NCBI GenBank assembly: GCA_964638715.1
Contig: CAZWZF010000039.1
Span: 1 to 45,388 of the forward strand
Source: JBAXQQ01 sp037131695
GTDB taxonomy: Bacteria; Armatimonadota; Hebobacteria; CAIYQO01
Reading direction: 5' to 3'
DNA: 45,388 nucleotides
Below are positions 25,318 to 33,621 of the stretch, piece after piece; positions within the stretch are counted from its first letter, which is position 1, and each line of letters begins with the position of its first letter. Below the pieces are notes generated by a model that saw only the letters and a program-made list of their open reading frames with translations, did no database searches and was not told where the DNA came from. Made by a program: the position numbers and the translations under genes.

Positions 25318-26379
25318 ATGAAAATTGTGATTTTACTAATGTTGGGGTTGGTTTTAGGTGGAGTCTTCTTAACGCGACACTTACTGACTTTACCTACAAC
25401 GAAATTAAACTCTAAAGATAATGCTGAGATGGTGTTGGTTCCCGCTGGGGAGTTTCTGATGGGTACTAGTGATGAAGAAAAGATGATGTTGTTAAAAGCC
25501 AAACCGAGTTCTTTATATAGTAATATAGATTTCACTAATGAATGCCCGCAACGTAAGGTAGAACTGGATGCCTATTATATATATAAGACTGAGGTGACAG
25601 TATCACAATACCGTAAATTTTGTGAAGCAACTAAACGTGACATGCCAGAGGAGCCTTCATGGAAATGGCATGACACTCATCCTATCGTAAATGTCCAATG
25701 GAATGATGCAAAAGCCTACGCTGTCTGGGCTGGTGTTACATTGCCTACTGAAGCACAATGGGAGAAAGCTGCGCGAGGAACGGATGGTCGTATTTATCCG
25801 TGGGGAAATGTCTGGGAACCCAAGAAATGCATAAATAGTTCGATAATAAACTCAAACGGGGAAACCTTACCTGTGGGAAGTTTTCCGGCAGGTGTCAGCC
25901 CATATGGGTGTCTTGATATGGCAGGCAACGTATGGGAATGGTGCGAGGATTGGTATGATAGTGACTATTATAAAATTGCGCCATTGAAAAATCCGACTGG
26001 TCCTGATACAGGTAACGTTTGTGTAATGCGTGGTGGCTGGTTGAATGAAGGTTACTACTTTAACTATGGCATCATTCGTAATGCATGTAGAACAGGTCTT
26101 GCTCCAAACTATTACTATTATGGTGGTGGGTTCCGGTGTGCTATTCCCGTGGCATGGCATAATCCTAATAGTGAATTATACTCAATCTTAACTATAATGG
26201 CATTTGTTGGATTTATAGTATGTTATACTTATATGAAATCCCGTCGTTGGTTAATCGATGATAAATATGTTGTTTGTAGAAGATGTTTACAAAAATATCT
26301 TAAAAGTGAATTTCCTACATCAATAATTAGAAGTGAAAAAAATGATTCATGTCAATGTAATGATTGTGGTGAAAGATAG
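25318..26379 (+). CDS. FGE-sulfatase (SUMF1) domain protein with C-terminal TM helix and Cys cluster
   Basis: 353 residues from ATG 25318 (AGAAGG upstream; the ATG at 25279 is weaker). An N-terminal membrane anchor or signal (VILLMLGLVLGGVFL) precedes a formylglycine-generating-enzyme-like domain: MVLVPAGEFLMGT, then YKTEVTVSQYRKF, LPTEAQWEKAARG, GCLDMAGNVWEWCEDWY and GGFRCA. After it come a second membrane helix (ILTIMAFVGFIVCYTYM) and a tail with Cys pairs (CRRC, then CQCNDC), like a zinc ribbon facing the cytosol. Most such domains in bacteria are not true FGEs but C-type-lectin-fold ligand binders, and the canonical active-site Cys pair is not obvious here. It may sense or bind outside and signal through the tail; this is inference. 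Confidence 0.85.
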   Translation: MKIVILLMLGLVLGGVFLTRHLLTLPTTKLNSKDNAEMVLVPAGEFLMGTSDEEKMMLLKAKPSSLYSNIDFTNECPQRKVELDAYYIYKTEVTVSQYRKFCEATKRDMPEEPSWKWHDTHPIVNVQWNDAKAYAVWAGVTLPTEAQWEKAARGTDGRIYPWGNVWEPKKCINSSIINSNGETLPVGSFPAGVSPYGCLDMAGNVWEWCEDWYDSDYYKIAPLKNPTGPDTGNVCVMRGGWLNEGYYFNYGIIRNACRTGLAPNYYYYGGGFRCAIPVAWHNPNSELYSILTIMAFVGFIVCYTYMKSRRWLIDDKYVVCRRCLQKYLKSEFPTSIIRSEKNDSCQCNDCGER

Positions 26380-26456
26380 TAACAGCAGATTAATAACTTC
26401 TAACTCAACAATGTTGAAATAATACAAGTTATTTGTAAATTAATGTAATTGTCAGG

Positions 26457-26523
26457 TATTCACCGCAAAGGAACACAAAGAATATTTTCAAATTCTTCTT
26501 TTGCTGTCTTTTGTAGTGAATAG
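26457..26523. repeat. Inverted repeat between FGE and DUF4062 genes
   Basis: The 26380-26732 gap has no gene. TATTCACCGCAAAG (26457-26470) faces TTTTGTAGTGAATA (26510-26523), with GAACACAAAG and GCTGTCTTTT inside. The CAAAG-type words resemble intergenic repeats I know from other genomes, but no second copy is in this window. Confidence 0.5.
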
Positions 26524-26732
26524 TAATGGGTTGTGGGCAAAGTTCACATTAGTATTTAAAAGTAATAATTTTATTATAATTTTTGTTACAAATATTTGTT
26601 ATTGATTGTTTAATCAATATATGACTGGTAAAATGATTAAGTGATAAGACAATTTTGTATGCATATTTTAGAAAGAAAACATGCAAATTGTAAGTATTGA
26701 TATAGAGCATAAGTTAAAAAGGAATAACAGTT

Positions 26733-27767
26733 ATGGCAAAGCCACGTGTTTTTGTTAGTTCGACATATTATGACCTTAAGCATATAAGGTCATCAATGGA
26801 ATTGTTTATTGAGTCACTGGGATATGAACCGATATTGTTTGAAAGAGGTGATATAACTTATTTGCCAGGTGAAAAAATAGATATGTCATGTTATCAAGAG
26901 GCTGCTAATTCTGATATTTTCGTGTTGATAATTGGTGGTAGATATGGTTCTGAAGCGAGTGAACAAATAGAAAAAAATGAAAAAGAAGGTGGTGAAAATG
27001 ATTCACCTGTAACGTATGAAAGTATAACAAAAACTGAGTATGAAACTGCTGCGGAGAAGAAGATTCCAATGTATATATTTGTGGAAAAAAATGTATATGC
27101 TGAATATCAAACTTATAAATGTAATAAGGATAAAGAGAATTTGACTTATGCATTTGCAGATTCTGTAGATGTTTATTATTTTATTGATGCAATAGAAAAA
27201 ATACCAAGAGAAAACGTTATTAAGACATTTGAAATGTTTTCTGACATAGAAAATTGGCTTCGAATACAGTGGGCAGGATTATTTAGAGATTTTTTAAAGA
27301 AAAGATCAGAACAGATACAATTAAGCGACTTGAGTGGTCAAGTAGAATGTTTAAGAGAAAATAATGAGACATTAAAAAAGTATCTTGAGACATTAATGAA
27401 AAATACAATTCCTGAAACATATGAAAAAGTTATTGATGAAGAGAATGAACGTCTTAAAAGATATAATACGTTAAGTACTCTGGTAAAAGCTAAATTATAT
27501 AAATATATCAAAAGTCATTATAGATTAAATGATGAGAAATTTGAAAATAAGTTTCTTACTGAAATTGCTAATTCAGTTTCTTTTGAAAATTTTATTTCTA
27601 AACTGTCTTTGATAAGTCCTTTAAAACCTATATCTAAAATTCTTCTTATGCAAGATACAATATATTTAGAAGAATATTCATTTATAAAAAATTTGTTAGA
27701 GAATAATCCATACATGATAGAATATTATAACGGATTAAGTTCAGAAGAAGAACTGCCGAAAACATAG
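26733..27767 (+). CDS. DUF4062-domain protein
   Basis: 344 residues with AAAAGGAA upstream of the ATG. The DUF4062 domain fills about residues 1-110: KPRVFVSSTYYDLKHIRSSM, then GYEPILFERGDITYLPG, then SDIFVLIIGGRYGSEA. It is thought to be TIR/STIR-like in fold and is often an N-terminal effector or signalling domain in conflict-system proteins. Following are a helical region (EYETAAEKKIPMYIFVEKNV, then SDIENWLRIQWAGLFRDFLK), a coiled coil near 200-245 and a charged AT-rich C-terminal part. No STAND NTPase is fused. Gene and surroundings are strongly AT-rich compared with the rest, consistent with transfer. Role in defence is inference. Confidence 0.88.
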   Translation: MAKPRVFVSSTYYDLKHIRSSMELFIESLGYEPILFERGDITYLPGEKIDMSCYQEAANSDIFVLIIGGRYGSEASEQIEKNEKEGGENDSPVTYESITKTEYETAAEKKIPMYIFVEKNVYAEYQTYKCNKDKENLTYAFADSVDVYYFIDAIEKIPRENVIKTFEMFSDIENWLRIQWAGLFRDFLKKRSEQIQLSDLSGQVECLRENNETLKKYLETLMKNTIPETYEKVIDEENERLKRYNTLSTLVKAKLYKYIKSHYRLNDEKFENKFLTEIANSVSFENFISKLSLISPLKPISKILLMQDTIYLEEYSFIKNLLENNPYMIEYYNGLSSEEELPKT

Positions 27768-27888
27768 TAGTTATATTATGATTCATTATTCAGACCTAAC
27801 TGTTAAAATAAATGTTTTCTTCCCATTTCTTTGGGACGATGTTTGTATTAGTTTAAACTTCGTATAAAGCTTAATTTACTATTTTAAT

Positions 27889-27934
27889 GTACCACTATGT
27901 GACAGGCTGGAAGCCTGCGATCCAATACATTTTA
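27889..27934 (-). repeat. Right inverted flank of the accessory island
   Basis: GTACCACTA, then CAGGCTGGAAGCCTG, then GATCCAATACAT. Read on the minus strand it gives ATGTATTGGATCGCAGGC ... TAGTGGTAC, matching the left flank at 24045-24100. The rest of the 27768-28111 gap holds only the promoter below. Confidence 0.75.
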
Positions 27935-28062
27935 TTTAAATACCCGCACAAATATTGCATCCCCCAGCAAATATAAGGTATATTTATAACAATAATTGGG
28001 AGCGGTTCCGGTGGGTTTTTTATTTATTATTTCTGAATGCTGGCAATCGGGTGATATCGCGG

Positions 28063-28079
28063 TATAATATTGCTATAAT
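28063..28079 (+). promoter_or_regulatory. Candidate promoter of the second giant protein gene
   Basis: Two TATAAT boxes (28063-28068 and 28074-28079) lie 33-44 bases before the ATG at 28112. The second has an extended -10 (TGC directly before it). No good -35 hexamer is seen. Confidence 0.45.
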
Positions 28080-28111
28080 TAAGTAACTCCCCCATTTGTT
28101 GAGGTTAAAAT

Positions 28112-31100
28112 ATGACTAATCGGCTTTATATGTGCGTAATAATATGGCTGTGTTTCGTTGTTTCCGCGTTTGCGGTGGAGATGACACCGGCGATAATCGC
28201 GGGGGATATTGATATCGCGCAATGCGCGGCTTTTGAGGGCAAAAGGCTGATAGCGACGCCATCGGCGGATGTTGTAGAATCGTTATTGGGTTTGCGTCGT
28301 GTTGATGGCAAGCTGCCTGACTGGTCTACCGGCAAGGTGGCTGGTTTGGACCGGCATTTTCGCATTGCTTTCACCCACCCGGTGGCTATCGGGACGATAT
28401 GTACCGACTATACCGGCGGGCGTTCGGCGGAGACGATGTTTCAATATGGCGCCGGAACATCGGTTGCCTATTTAAAAGCTGGCGCGGCTTACCCCGGCGA
28501 TGTTGCTGATACCGAACAGTGGGTGGTATTACCGCCGGGTGCGGTAAAAACACTTCCTGCTGGTACGACCACCCGGGCATTGCGGTTTTCTGACCGCCGC
28601 GTTCAGTTGCCCTGGGCAAACCTGGAATGGGGGGCGGAATCGTCGGCAATGGGCACGGCGGTTTTGCTGAAAGATAGATTTTACAACACGCTGATTCGCG
28701 GCAACAGCAAGGTGATAAAAGGCGCGTCAAGCGATAGCTGGTGCGGGTATTGGCCGGAACCGGTAACTATTGACGGATTGGTTACCATATCAAGAACAGC
28801 AGTCCCGGTGCGGGTGGAAACGCTGAAGATTGATTGTACTGAACACCCCACCCTGGCGCCGCCATTGCAATGGAGCAAGATGGCGGACGTTGCCACCGCC
28901 GGTGTCGGGCCGGTTATGTGGGTGAACCCTGATGTTAAGCCAACCCGGGGTATAAAATTAACTCCCCTGCAGAATAATATAACGAATAATTTTGTGCAGG
29001 TAATACCGCTAACCGCACTGGCGGCTAATGAAGACGCGCCGAAGTTGATAACTCCCGCGCCATTTAATATCTCCTACCAGATGCCGATGGATGGTTTTGC
29101 CGCCATTGATATTAATGACAAAAAGACCGGGAAACATGTGCGGCGGTTGGTTGCCGAAGTGGCGCGGATGAAAGGCGATATCAAAGAAAGCTGGGATTTG
29201 AAAGATGACGCCGGCCGTTATGTCGCTCCCGGCGATTATACCTGGAGCGGTATTACCCGGCCGCAGATACGCCTGACCTATGAAGGGTCGGTGAATAATT
29301 CCGGCAATCCGCCATGGTACGCCCCGGTGACAGGCGGCGGTGGCTGGATGTCCGACCATTGCACGCCGGTGTCTGTTCGCAGTCTTGGCGACAAGGTTTT
29401 TCTCGGTACTTATGGCGCGGAATACGGCCAATCGATTATCGCCACCGACCTTGACGGCAATAAAATATGGGCTGGACATCTCGGTGCCGACCGGATGGTG
29501 GCTGACAACCGCTTCCTGTATACCGTGACCCCGTCCGGCGTGGTGCGGGTTGACCCGCAAAACGGATATTCCTCGCGCAAACTTATCAGTTTTTCATATA
29601 CACGCGATTTGCCCGCCGGGGATAGCTATTATGGCAATTTCAATACCGATGGCGGCAGCGCGGCAGTATTTGGCGACCGGCTGTTTGTGTCATACAACGC
29701 GCCATCACTCCCATGGATTCAGTCGTCTTTCCCTGATGACGCGATTGATTTCGAGCGCAGCGTACCGCGGTTAAAGCCGCGTCCCAAAGTAATTCACGAG
29801 GCGGCTTATGACGACAGGATGAAGTTTTTCTCGGTATTCATGACCGGGTCGGTACCCAGTGCCGATGTGTCGGAGTTTGGGCCTGCCCCCAAGGCCGGGC
29901 CATTATCCGGCACGCTGACAACCATATTTAATCGTCCGGTGCCGGTAGGTACTGTCTTTGTCGAGGATGGCACCATTAAAGTATACGCGTTGAAACCGGA
30001 TGTAAAACTCGACGCTATCGGACTGTCCGACCCGAATAGCGAAGAGCCAACTGATGAAGGCGATAATTTTGACCCGCTGGATGAAGAGCAATGGGTACCG
30101 CTGGTGAACCAGTCAAAAGCGGGGAAACCGGGATTGGCAGTGGCTTCTCCCGGAATATTGACACGGGCATTACGATTTAAAACGAATACATTGCGATATT
30201 GCACGGTGTTAAGCCGACGATATAAAGATATCGCGCCGGATGCAGAGCGTATCTGTAGCGAAGGCTCAATAAGCAAGACCGGCAAATGGTCGGTATCGCG
30301 ACCGGCGACAAACCCAATTACCGACGGAAACGCGCCAAAGTATGCGCTGGTATGGAAAGATGAAGTTTCATTGCGCGGCGCGGCATTAATCGGCACCACC
30401 AGGTATGGGTCAGTCGCGGTAGATTACTGGGTGGGAACGAAAGATGACGACCCGGCTAAATCGCTGGATGATGATAAAAGCTGGAAATATGCGGGGACTG
30501 TGGTTTCACGCGACAGTTCGCTGAATTGCCCGCAAACTCCAATGGCAATGAACGTAGATTTTGGCGATAACCGGCTGACCCGGGCAATTCGCATTCGCGC
30601 CACCGTGCCTGCAGGAGCATTAGTGTTGGGACGACCGGTAATCACCGGCAATCACGACGCGTATGTGGCAGATGTCATCGCGTATTCTTACACCCCCGGC
30701 CAAGACCCGGAATTGCCGCCGGCACTTAACGAACGAATTACGGAAGTAAAACTGCCGGGAGCAGATGACAATAAATCAGCCGCTACAATAACCCGGCACG
30801 TTCCGGTGAAAAAACCTACCTTCATGACTTGCGATAAAACCGGCAATTTATACGTAGTGTCTGACCGCCAGGTGATATCTTTTGCGGATGGAAAATTAAC
30901 CGCTGACCCGAAGGTTGTTATTTCCCGCGACCAGTTGCAGTTGCCGCGCAGTTTGGCATTTGATGCTGACGGTTTGTTATATGTCATTGATGCAGGACCT
31001 TGCGTGGTAAAAGTATTCAATATCGCCACCGGCAAGCTGGAGCGCACTATTGGCATCCCGGGCGGCTATAAATTGGGGCCATACGACCCGACCCGCTTTG

Positions 31101-33175
31101 ACAATCCAGTTGATTTAACTATCGACAGTGCCGGCAAATTGTGGGTTACTGACGAGTTTAACCAGCCGAAAAGAATTACCCGCTGGAGCCGCGACGGAAA
31201 ACTGGAAAAAACTTTTATGGGTCCGACATACTACGGCGGCGGCGGTCATATCGACTCGGGCAATCACTCAGTGGTTAACTACCTGGGCATGAAATTTGTC
31301 ATGGATTATAAAACCCGCCAGTGGAAACTGGAAAGCCGTACCAATCGACCGGAAGATTGCGCATTCGCGGACAGGGCCATTTATCACGATGGTCGTCGTT
31401 ACCTGGTAGGCGACGAGGGAATGAGCCTGTTTGCCGACCATGGCGGGATTGCGGTTATTTTCGAAGAACGTGATGGCATAGCCGTGCCATTGGCAGCGGC
31501 AGGCAACCTGTCATACTGGTCGCAGGCAGCAAAGATTCCCGAACTGCGCAATGAATTTAAAACTTTAGACAAAACAAAATTCGGGTTCGTCTGGAGCGAC
31601 GCGAATAACGATGCCATCCCGCAGCGTTCAGAGGTGCAGATTACAGAGAAACATCCACTGAAATTTGTCACACTGGTGGGAGATGATTTGTCATTCCTTT
31701 TCCGCGGGCAGCCTGCCGCGCGTATTCGTCCGGTGTCATACTCAGCAAATGGCATTCCCAACTACGATATGAAATCGCTGGAAATATTGACAGATATAAC
31801 TGGTCCAGCGTCGGTCACCACTATTGACGGACGCATTTTTGATACCGGCAGCCGTATGCTGGATAAAGACGGCAAAACGACTTTATGGTATTATCCAGAC
31901 AATTACGCATCAGTACAGACATCCGCAAACGCGCCGGGTGGATTCGCCAATCGTCCGGCCGGAGTATTGGTTGGCGAGTTGCGGATGATGGGGCATTTCA
32001 CCATCGGCGGTGAAGAATTATACGTGACAAATGGCAACCATGGCGACTGGTATGCCTTCACCCGGGACGGATTGCTGGCAGCGACTATATTTGGCGGGCC
32101 GTCCGGTTATGGCCGCCGCTGGTGGTCAATGCCGGAGTGTGAGCCGGGAAAAACCGACCTTACCGATTTGCGCCTGACAGTTGAAGATTTTTACGGCAGT
32201 ATTGCCAAATGCGAGGACGGCAAGGTTTACGCGGTTGCCGGTAAAAACCACAACAGCATAGTCCGGGTAGACGGATTGGATAAAATGCAGCGTATCACCG
32301 GCGCATTTACGGTGCCGACCGAGGCGATACAAAAGACTAAGGAATGGGAAGTACAGACGGCAAAAGAACAATTGGCGCGTCAGGAACCCAAAATAGCCAG
32401 GTTCGCCGAAATTGACACAAAGATGAATATTGATGGCGGTCTTGATGATTGGCCTGACTCTGCATTTGTCCCTATAGACGAGGTGAGAAATGAACAGGGA
32501 AAAGTTACCCAGGGTTGGTATGCCGCCGTAGCGTGGGATAATGACAATCTTTATATTGCCGGCAAGGGGTCAGATGATTCTCCTTTGAAAAACAGTGCCG
32601 ATGATATCACCCGGGTATTCCAGTATGGTGATGGCCTGGATGTAATGATAGGGATGGATGCCAAGGCAGACCCGCAGCGCGTGCATCCGGTGGCAGGAGA
32701 TTTCCGGCTGGTAATATCCCGGGTAAAGGGGAAACCGGTAATTGTCCTTTACAAGCCAGTGGTGCCGGGTACGCCGGAAGACAAAGCGACGATATTCACC
32801 TCGCCGGTAGGAAAAGAGATTATCGACGTGGTAAAGGTTATTACCGACGCAGAAGTGAAGATAACCGACATCGCTTCATTTAACAGTTCAGAATGGAATA
32901 TCGAAGCGGCGATACCGTGGAAATCCCTTGGAGTTGACCCGCCGTCAACCGACCAAAAACTGCGCGGTGATCTTGGTGTATTGATAAGCGACCAGGGCGG
33001 CACCGCCACAGTAAGCAGAAAATATTGGGCAAATAAATCCCAAATCATCCTCGGCGACCTGCCGTCAGAAGCGCGGATAACCCCCGCACTATGGGGAGAA
33101 CTGCGCTGTATAACCCCCGGCAAAGACATGAAATTCGGCGGTCCTGATGCCGGCATGGGAGCGGACGATTTGTAG
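28112..33175 (+). CDS. Giant secreted protein with FlgD-like, NHL and CBM9-like domains (paralogue)
   Basis: 1687 residues with a signal peptide (MTNRLYMCVIIWLCFVVSAF) and GAGGT before the ATG. The order of domains is that of the protein at 370-5481: unknown beta-rich N-terminus, FlgD-Ig-like segment near residues 320-390 (KKTGKHVRRL, then APGDYTWSG), NHL repeats near 940-1090 (PRSLAFDADGLLYVIDAG, then DLTIDSAGKLWVTDE), and a CBM9/DOMON-like C-terminus (DGGLDDWPDSAF, then WNIEAAIPWKSLG). Long identical stretches (for example GGGGWMSDH/GGGGWLADH) show common ancestry, but the copies are clearly diverged. It stands alone beside the AT-rich island. Polysaccharide binding at the cell surface is inferred. 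Confidence 0.88.
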   Translation: MTNRLYMCVIIWLCFVVSAFAVEMTPAIIAGDIDIAQCAAFEGKRLIATPSADVVESLLGLRRVDGKLPDWSTGKVAGLDRHFRIAFTHPVAIGTICTDYTGGRSAETMFQYGAGTSVAYLKAGAAYPGDVADTEQWVVLPPGAVKTLPAGTTTRALRFSDRRVQLPWANLEWGAESSAMGTAVLLKDRFYNTLIRGNSKVIKGASSDSWCGYWPEPVTIDGLVTISRTAVPVRVETLKIDCTEHPTLAPPLQWSKMADVATAGVGPVMWVNPDVKPTRGIKLTPLQNNITNNFVQVIPLTALAANEDAPKLITPAPFNISYQMPMDGFAAIDINDKKTGKHVRRLVAEVARMKGDIKESWDLKDDAGRYVAPGDYTWSGITRPQIRLTYEGSVNNSGNPPWYAPVTGGGGWMSDHCTPVSVRSLGDKVFLGTYGAEYGQSIIATDLDGNKIWAGHLGADRMVADNRFLYTVTPSGVVRVDPQNGYSSRKLISFSYTRDLPAGDSYYGNFNTDGGSAAVFGDRLFVSYNAPSLPWIQSSFPDDAIDFERSVPRLKPRPKVIHEAAYDDRMKFFSVFMTGSVPSADVSEFGPAPKAGPLSGTLTTIFNRPVPVGTVFVEDGTIKVYALKPDVKLDAIGLSDPNSEEPTDEGDNFDPLDEEQWVPLVNQSKAGKPGLAVASPGILTRALRFKTNTLRYCTVLSRRYKDIAPDAERICSEGSISKTGKWSVSRPATNPITDGNAPKYALVWKDEVSLRGAALIGTTRYGSVAVDYWVGTKDDDPAKSLDDDKSWKYAGTVVSRDSSLNCPQTPMAMNVDFGDNRLTRAIRIRATVPAGALVLGRPVITGNHDAYVADVIAYSYTPGQDPELPPALNERITEVKLPGADDNKSAATITRHVPVKKPTFMTCDKTGNLYVVSDRQVISFADGKLTADPKVVISRDQLQLPRSLAFDADGLLYVIDAGPCVVKVFNIATGKLERTIGIPGGYKLGPYDPTRFDNPVDLTIDSAGKLWVTDEFNQPKRITRWSRDGKLEKTFMGPTYYGGGGHIDSGNHSVVNYLGMKFVMDYKTRQWKLESRTNRPEDCAFADRAIYHDGRRYLVGDEGMSLFADHGGIAVIFEERDGIAVPLAAAGNLSYWSQAAKIPELRNEFKTLDKTKFGFVWSDANNDAIPQRSEVQITEKHPLKFVTLVGDDLSFLFRGQPAARIRPVSYSANGIPNYDMKSLEILTDITGPASVTTIDGRIFDTGSRMLDKDGKTTLWYYPDNYASVQTSANAPGGFANRPAGVLVGELRMMGHFTIGGEELYVTNGNHGDWYAFTRDGLLAATIFGGPSGYGRRWWSMPECEPGKTDLTDLRLTVEDFYGSIAKCEDGKVYAVAGKNHNSIVRVDGLDKMQRITGAFTVPTEAIQKTKEWEVQTAKEQLARQEPKIARFAEIDTKMNIDGGLDDWPDSAFVPIDEVRNEQGKVTQGWYAAVAWDNDNLYIAGKGSDDSPLKNSADDITRVFQYGDGLDVMIGMDAKADPQRVHPVAGDFRLVISRVKGKPVIVLYKPVVPGTPEDKATIFTSPVGKEIIDVVKVITDAEVKITDIASFNSSEWNIEAAIPWKSLGVDPPSTDQKLRGDLGVLISDQGGTATVSRKYWANKSQIILGDLPSEARITPALWGELRCITPGKDMKFGGPDAGMGADDL

Positions 33176-33222
33176 AAGAGTGAAGAGTGAAGAGTGAAAT
33201 TGCAGATGGCAAATTGAAAATA
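33174..33222. repeat. Heptad array at the stop of the giant protein gene
   Basis: The units AGAAGAG, TGAAGAG, TGAAGAG, TGAAATT, GCAGATG, GCAAATT, GAAAATA begin inside the stop codon and change along the array. Confidence 0.75.
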
Positions 33223-33266
33223 TGATAAAGTTGTTGTATTAAATTTTGAAATATTTAATTAAATTC

Positions 33267-33392
33267 AGTCACAGTTTGGAACTGGGCGGGAGCCCGGCGA
33301 ACCCCAGTATAAAAGAATGATTGTTAATATTGTTGTATAAATCAAAATACTGCCAATTGTGCCGGGCTCCCGCCCAGTTCCAAACTGTGACT
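33267..33392. repeat. Perfect 32-bp inverted repeat with 62-base loop
   Basis: The arms 33267-33298 and 33361-33392 are perfect reverse complements over 32 bases; each includes GGGCGGGAGCCCGGC or its complement and CAGTTTGGAACTG. Each arm also contains the small dyad CGGGAGCCCG. It lies in the gene-free 33176-33621 stretch between two convergent genes. Confidence 0.85.
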
Positions 33393-33433
33393 ATAATTTA
33401 TTAAGGAACTTGCCTTTTTATAGTGAAAACGTG

Positions 33434-33454
33434 GCGTCACCGTCCCGGTGACGC
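33434..33454. repeat. Short perfect hairpin
   Basis: GCGTCACCG and CGGTGACGC (33434-33454) with a 3-base loop. It resembles a REP-type palindrome; no second copy is seen here. Confidence 0.5.
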
Positions 33455-33551
33455 TAACTGTGCAAGAAGGTGCAAAGCGCTGAAATTTATTTCCGGTTAT
33501 TTCTTTTTCCGAGTGGGACGCTCTGGTCACCTCTCGGATGAGTGAAAAAAC

Positions 33552-33588
33552 ACGCCGTACAAGCAATAACCTGTACGGCGTTTTAATT
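33552..33588 (-). terminator. Bidirectional terminator between giant gene and fusA
   Basis: ACGCCGTACA (33552-33561) pairs with TGTACGGCGT (33572-33581) around a 10-base loop. On the plus strand TTTTAATT follows; on the minus strand GTTTTTTC follows. It can end the str operon transcript and that of the 28112 gene. Confidence 0.8.
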
Positions 33589-33620
33589 GTCAATCGTCAA
33601 TTGTCAATTGTCAATTTCGT
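33586..33620. repeat. Heptad array after the fusA stop
   Basis: Units ATTGTCA, ATCGTCA, ATTGTCA, ATTGTCA, ATTTCGT end one base from the fusA stop codon, between it and the terminator. Confidence 0.75.
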
Positions 33621-33621
33621 T

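Noticed and set aside
24101..27888. Prophage or integrative element
   Set aside because: No integrase, phage structural gene or tRNA attachment site is visible; only AT-rich composition and inverted flank repeats support transfer.
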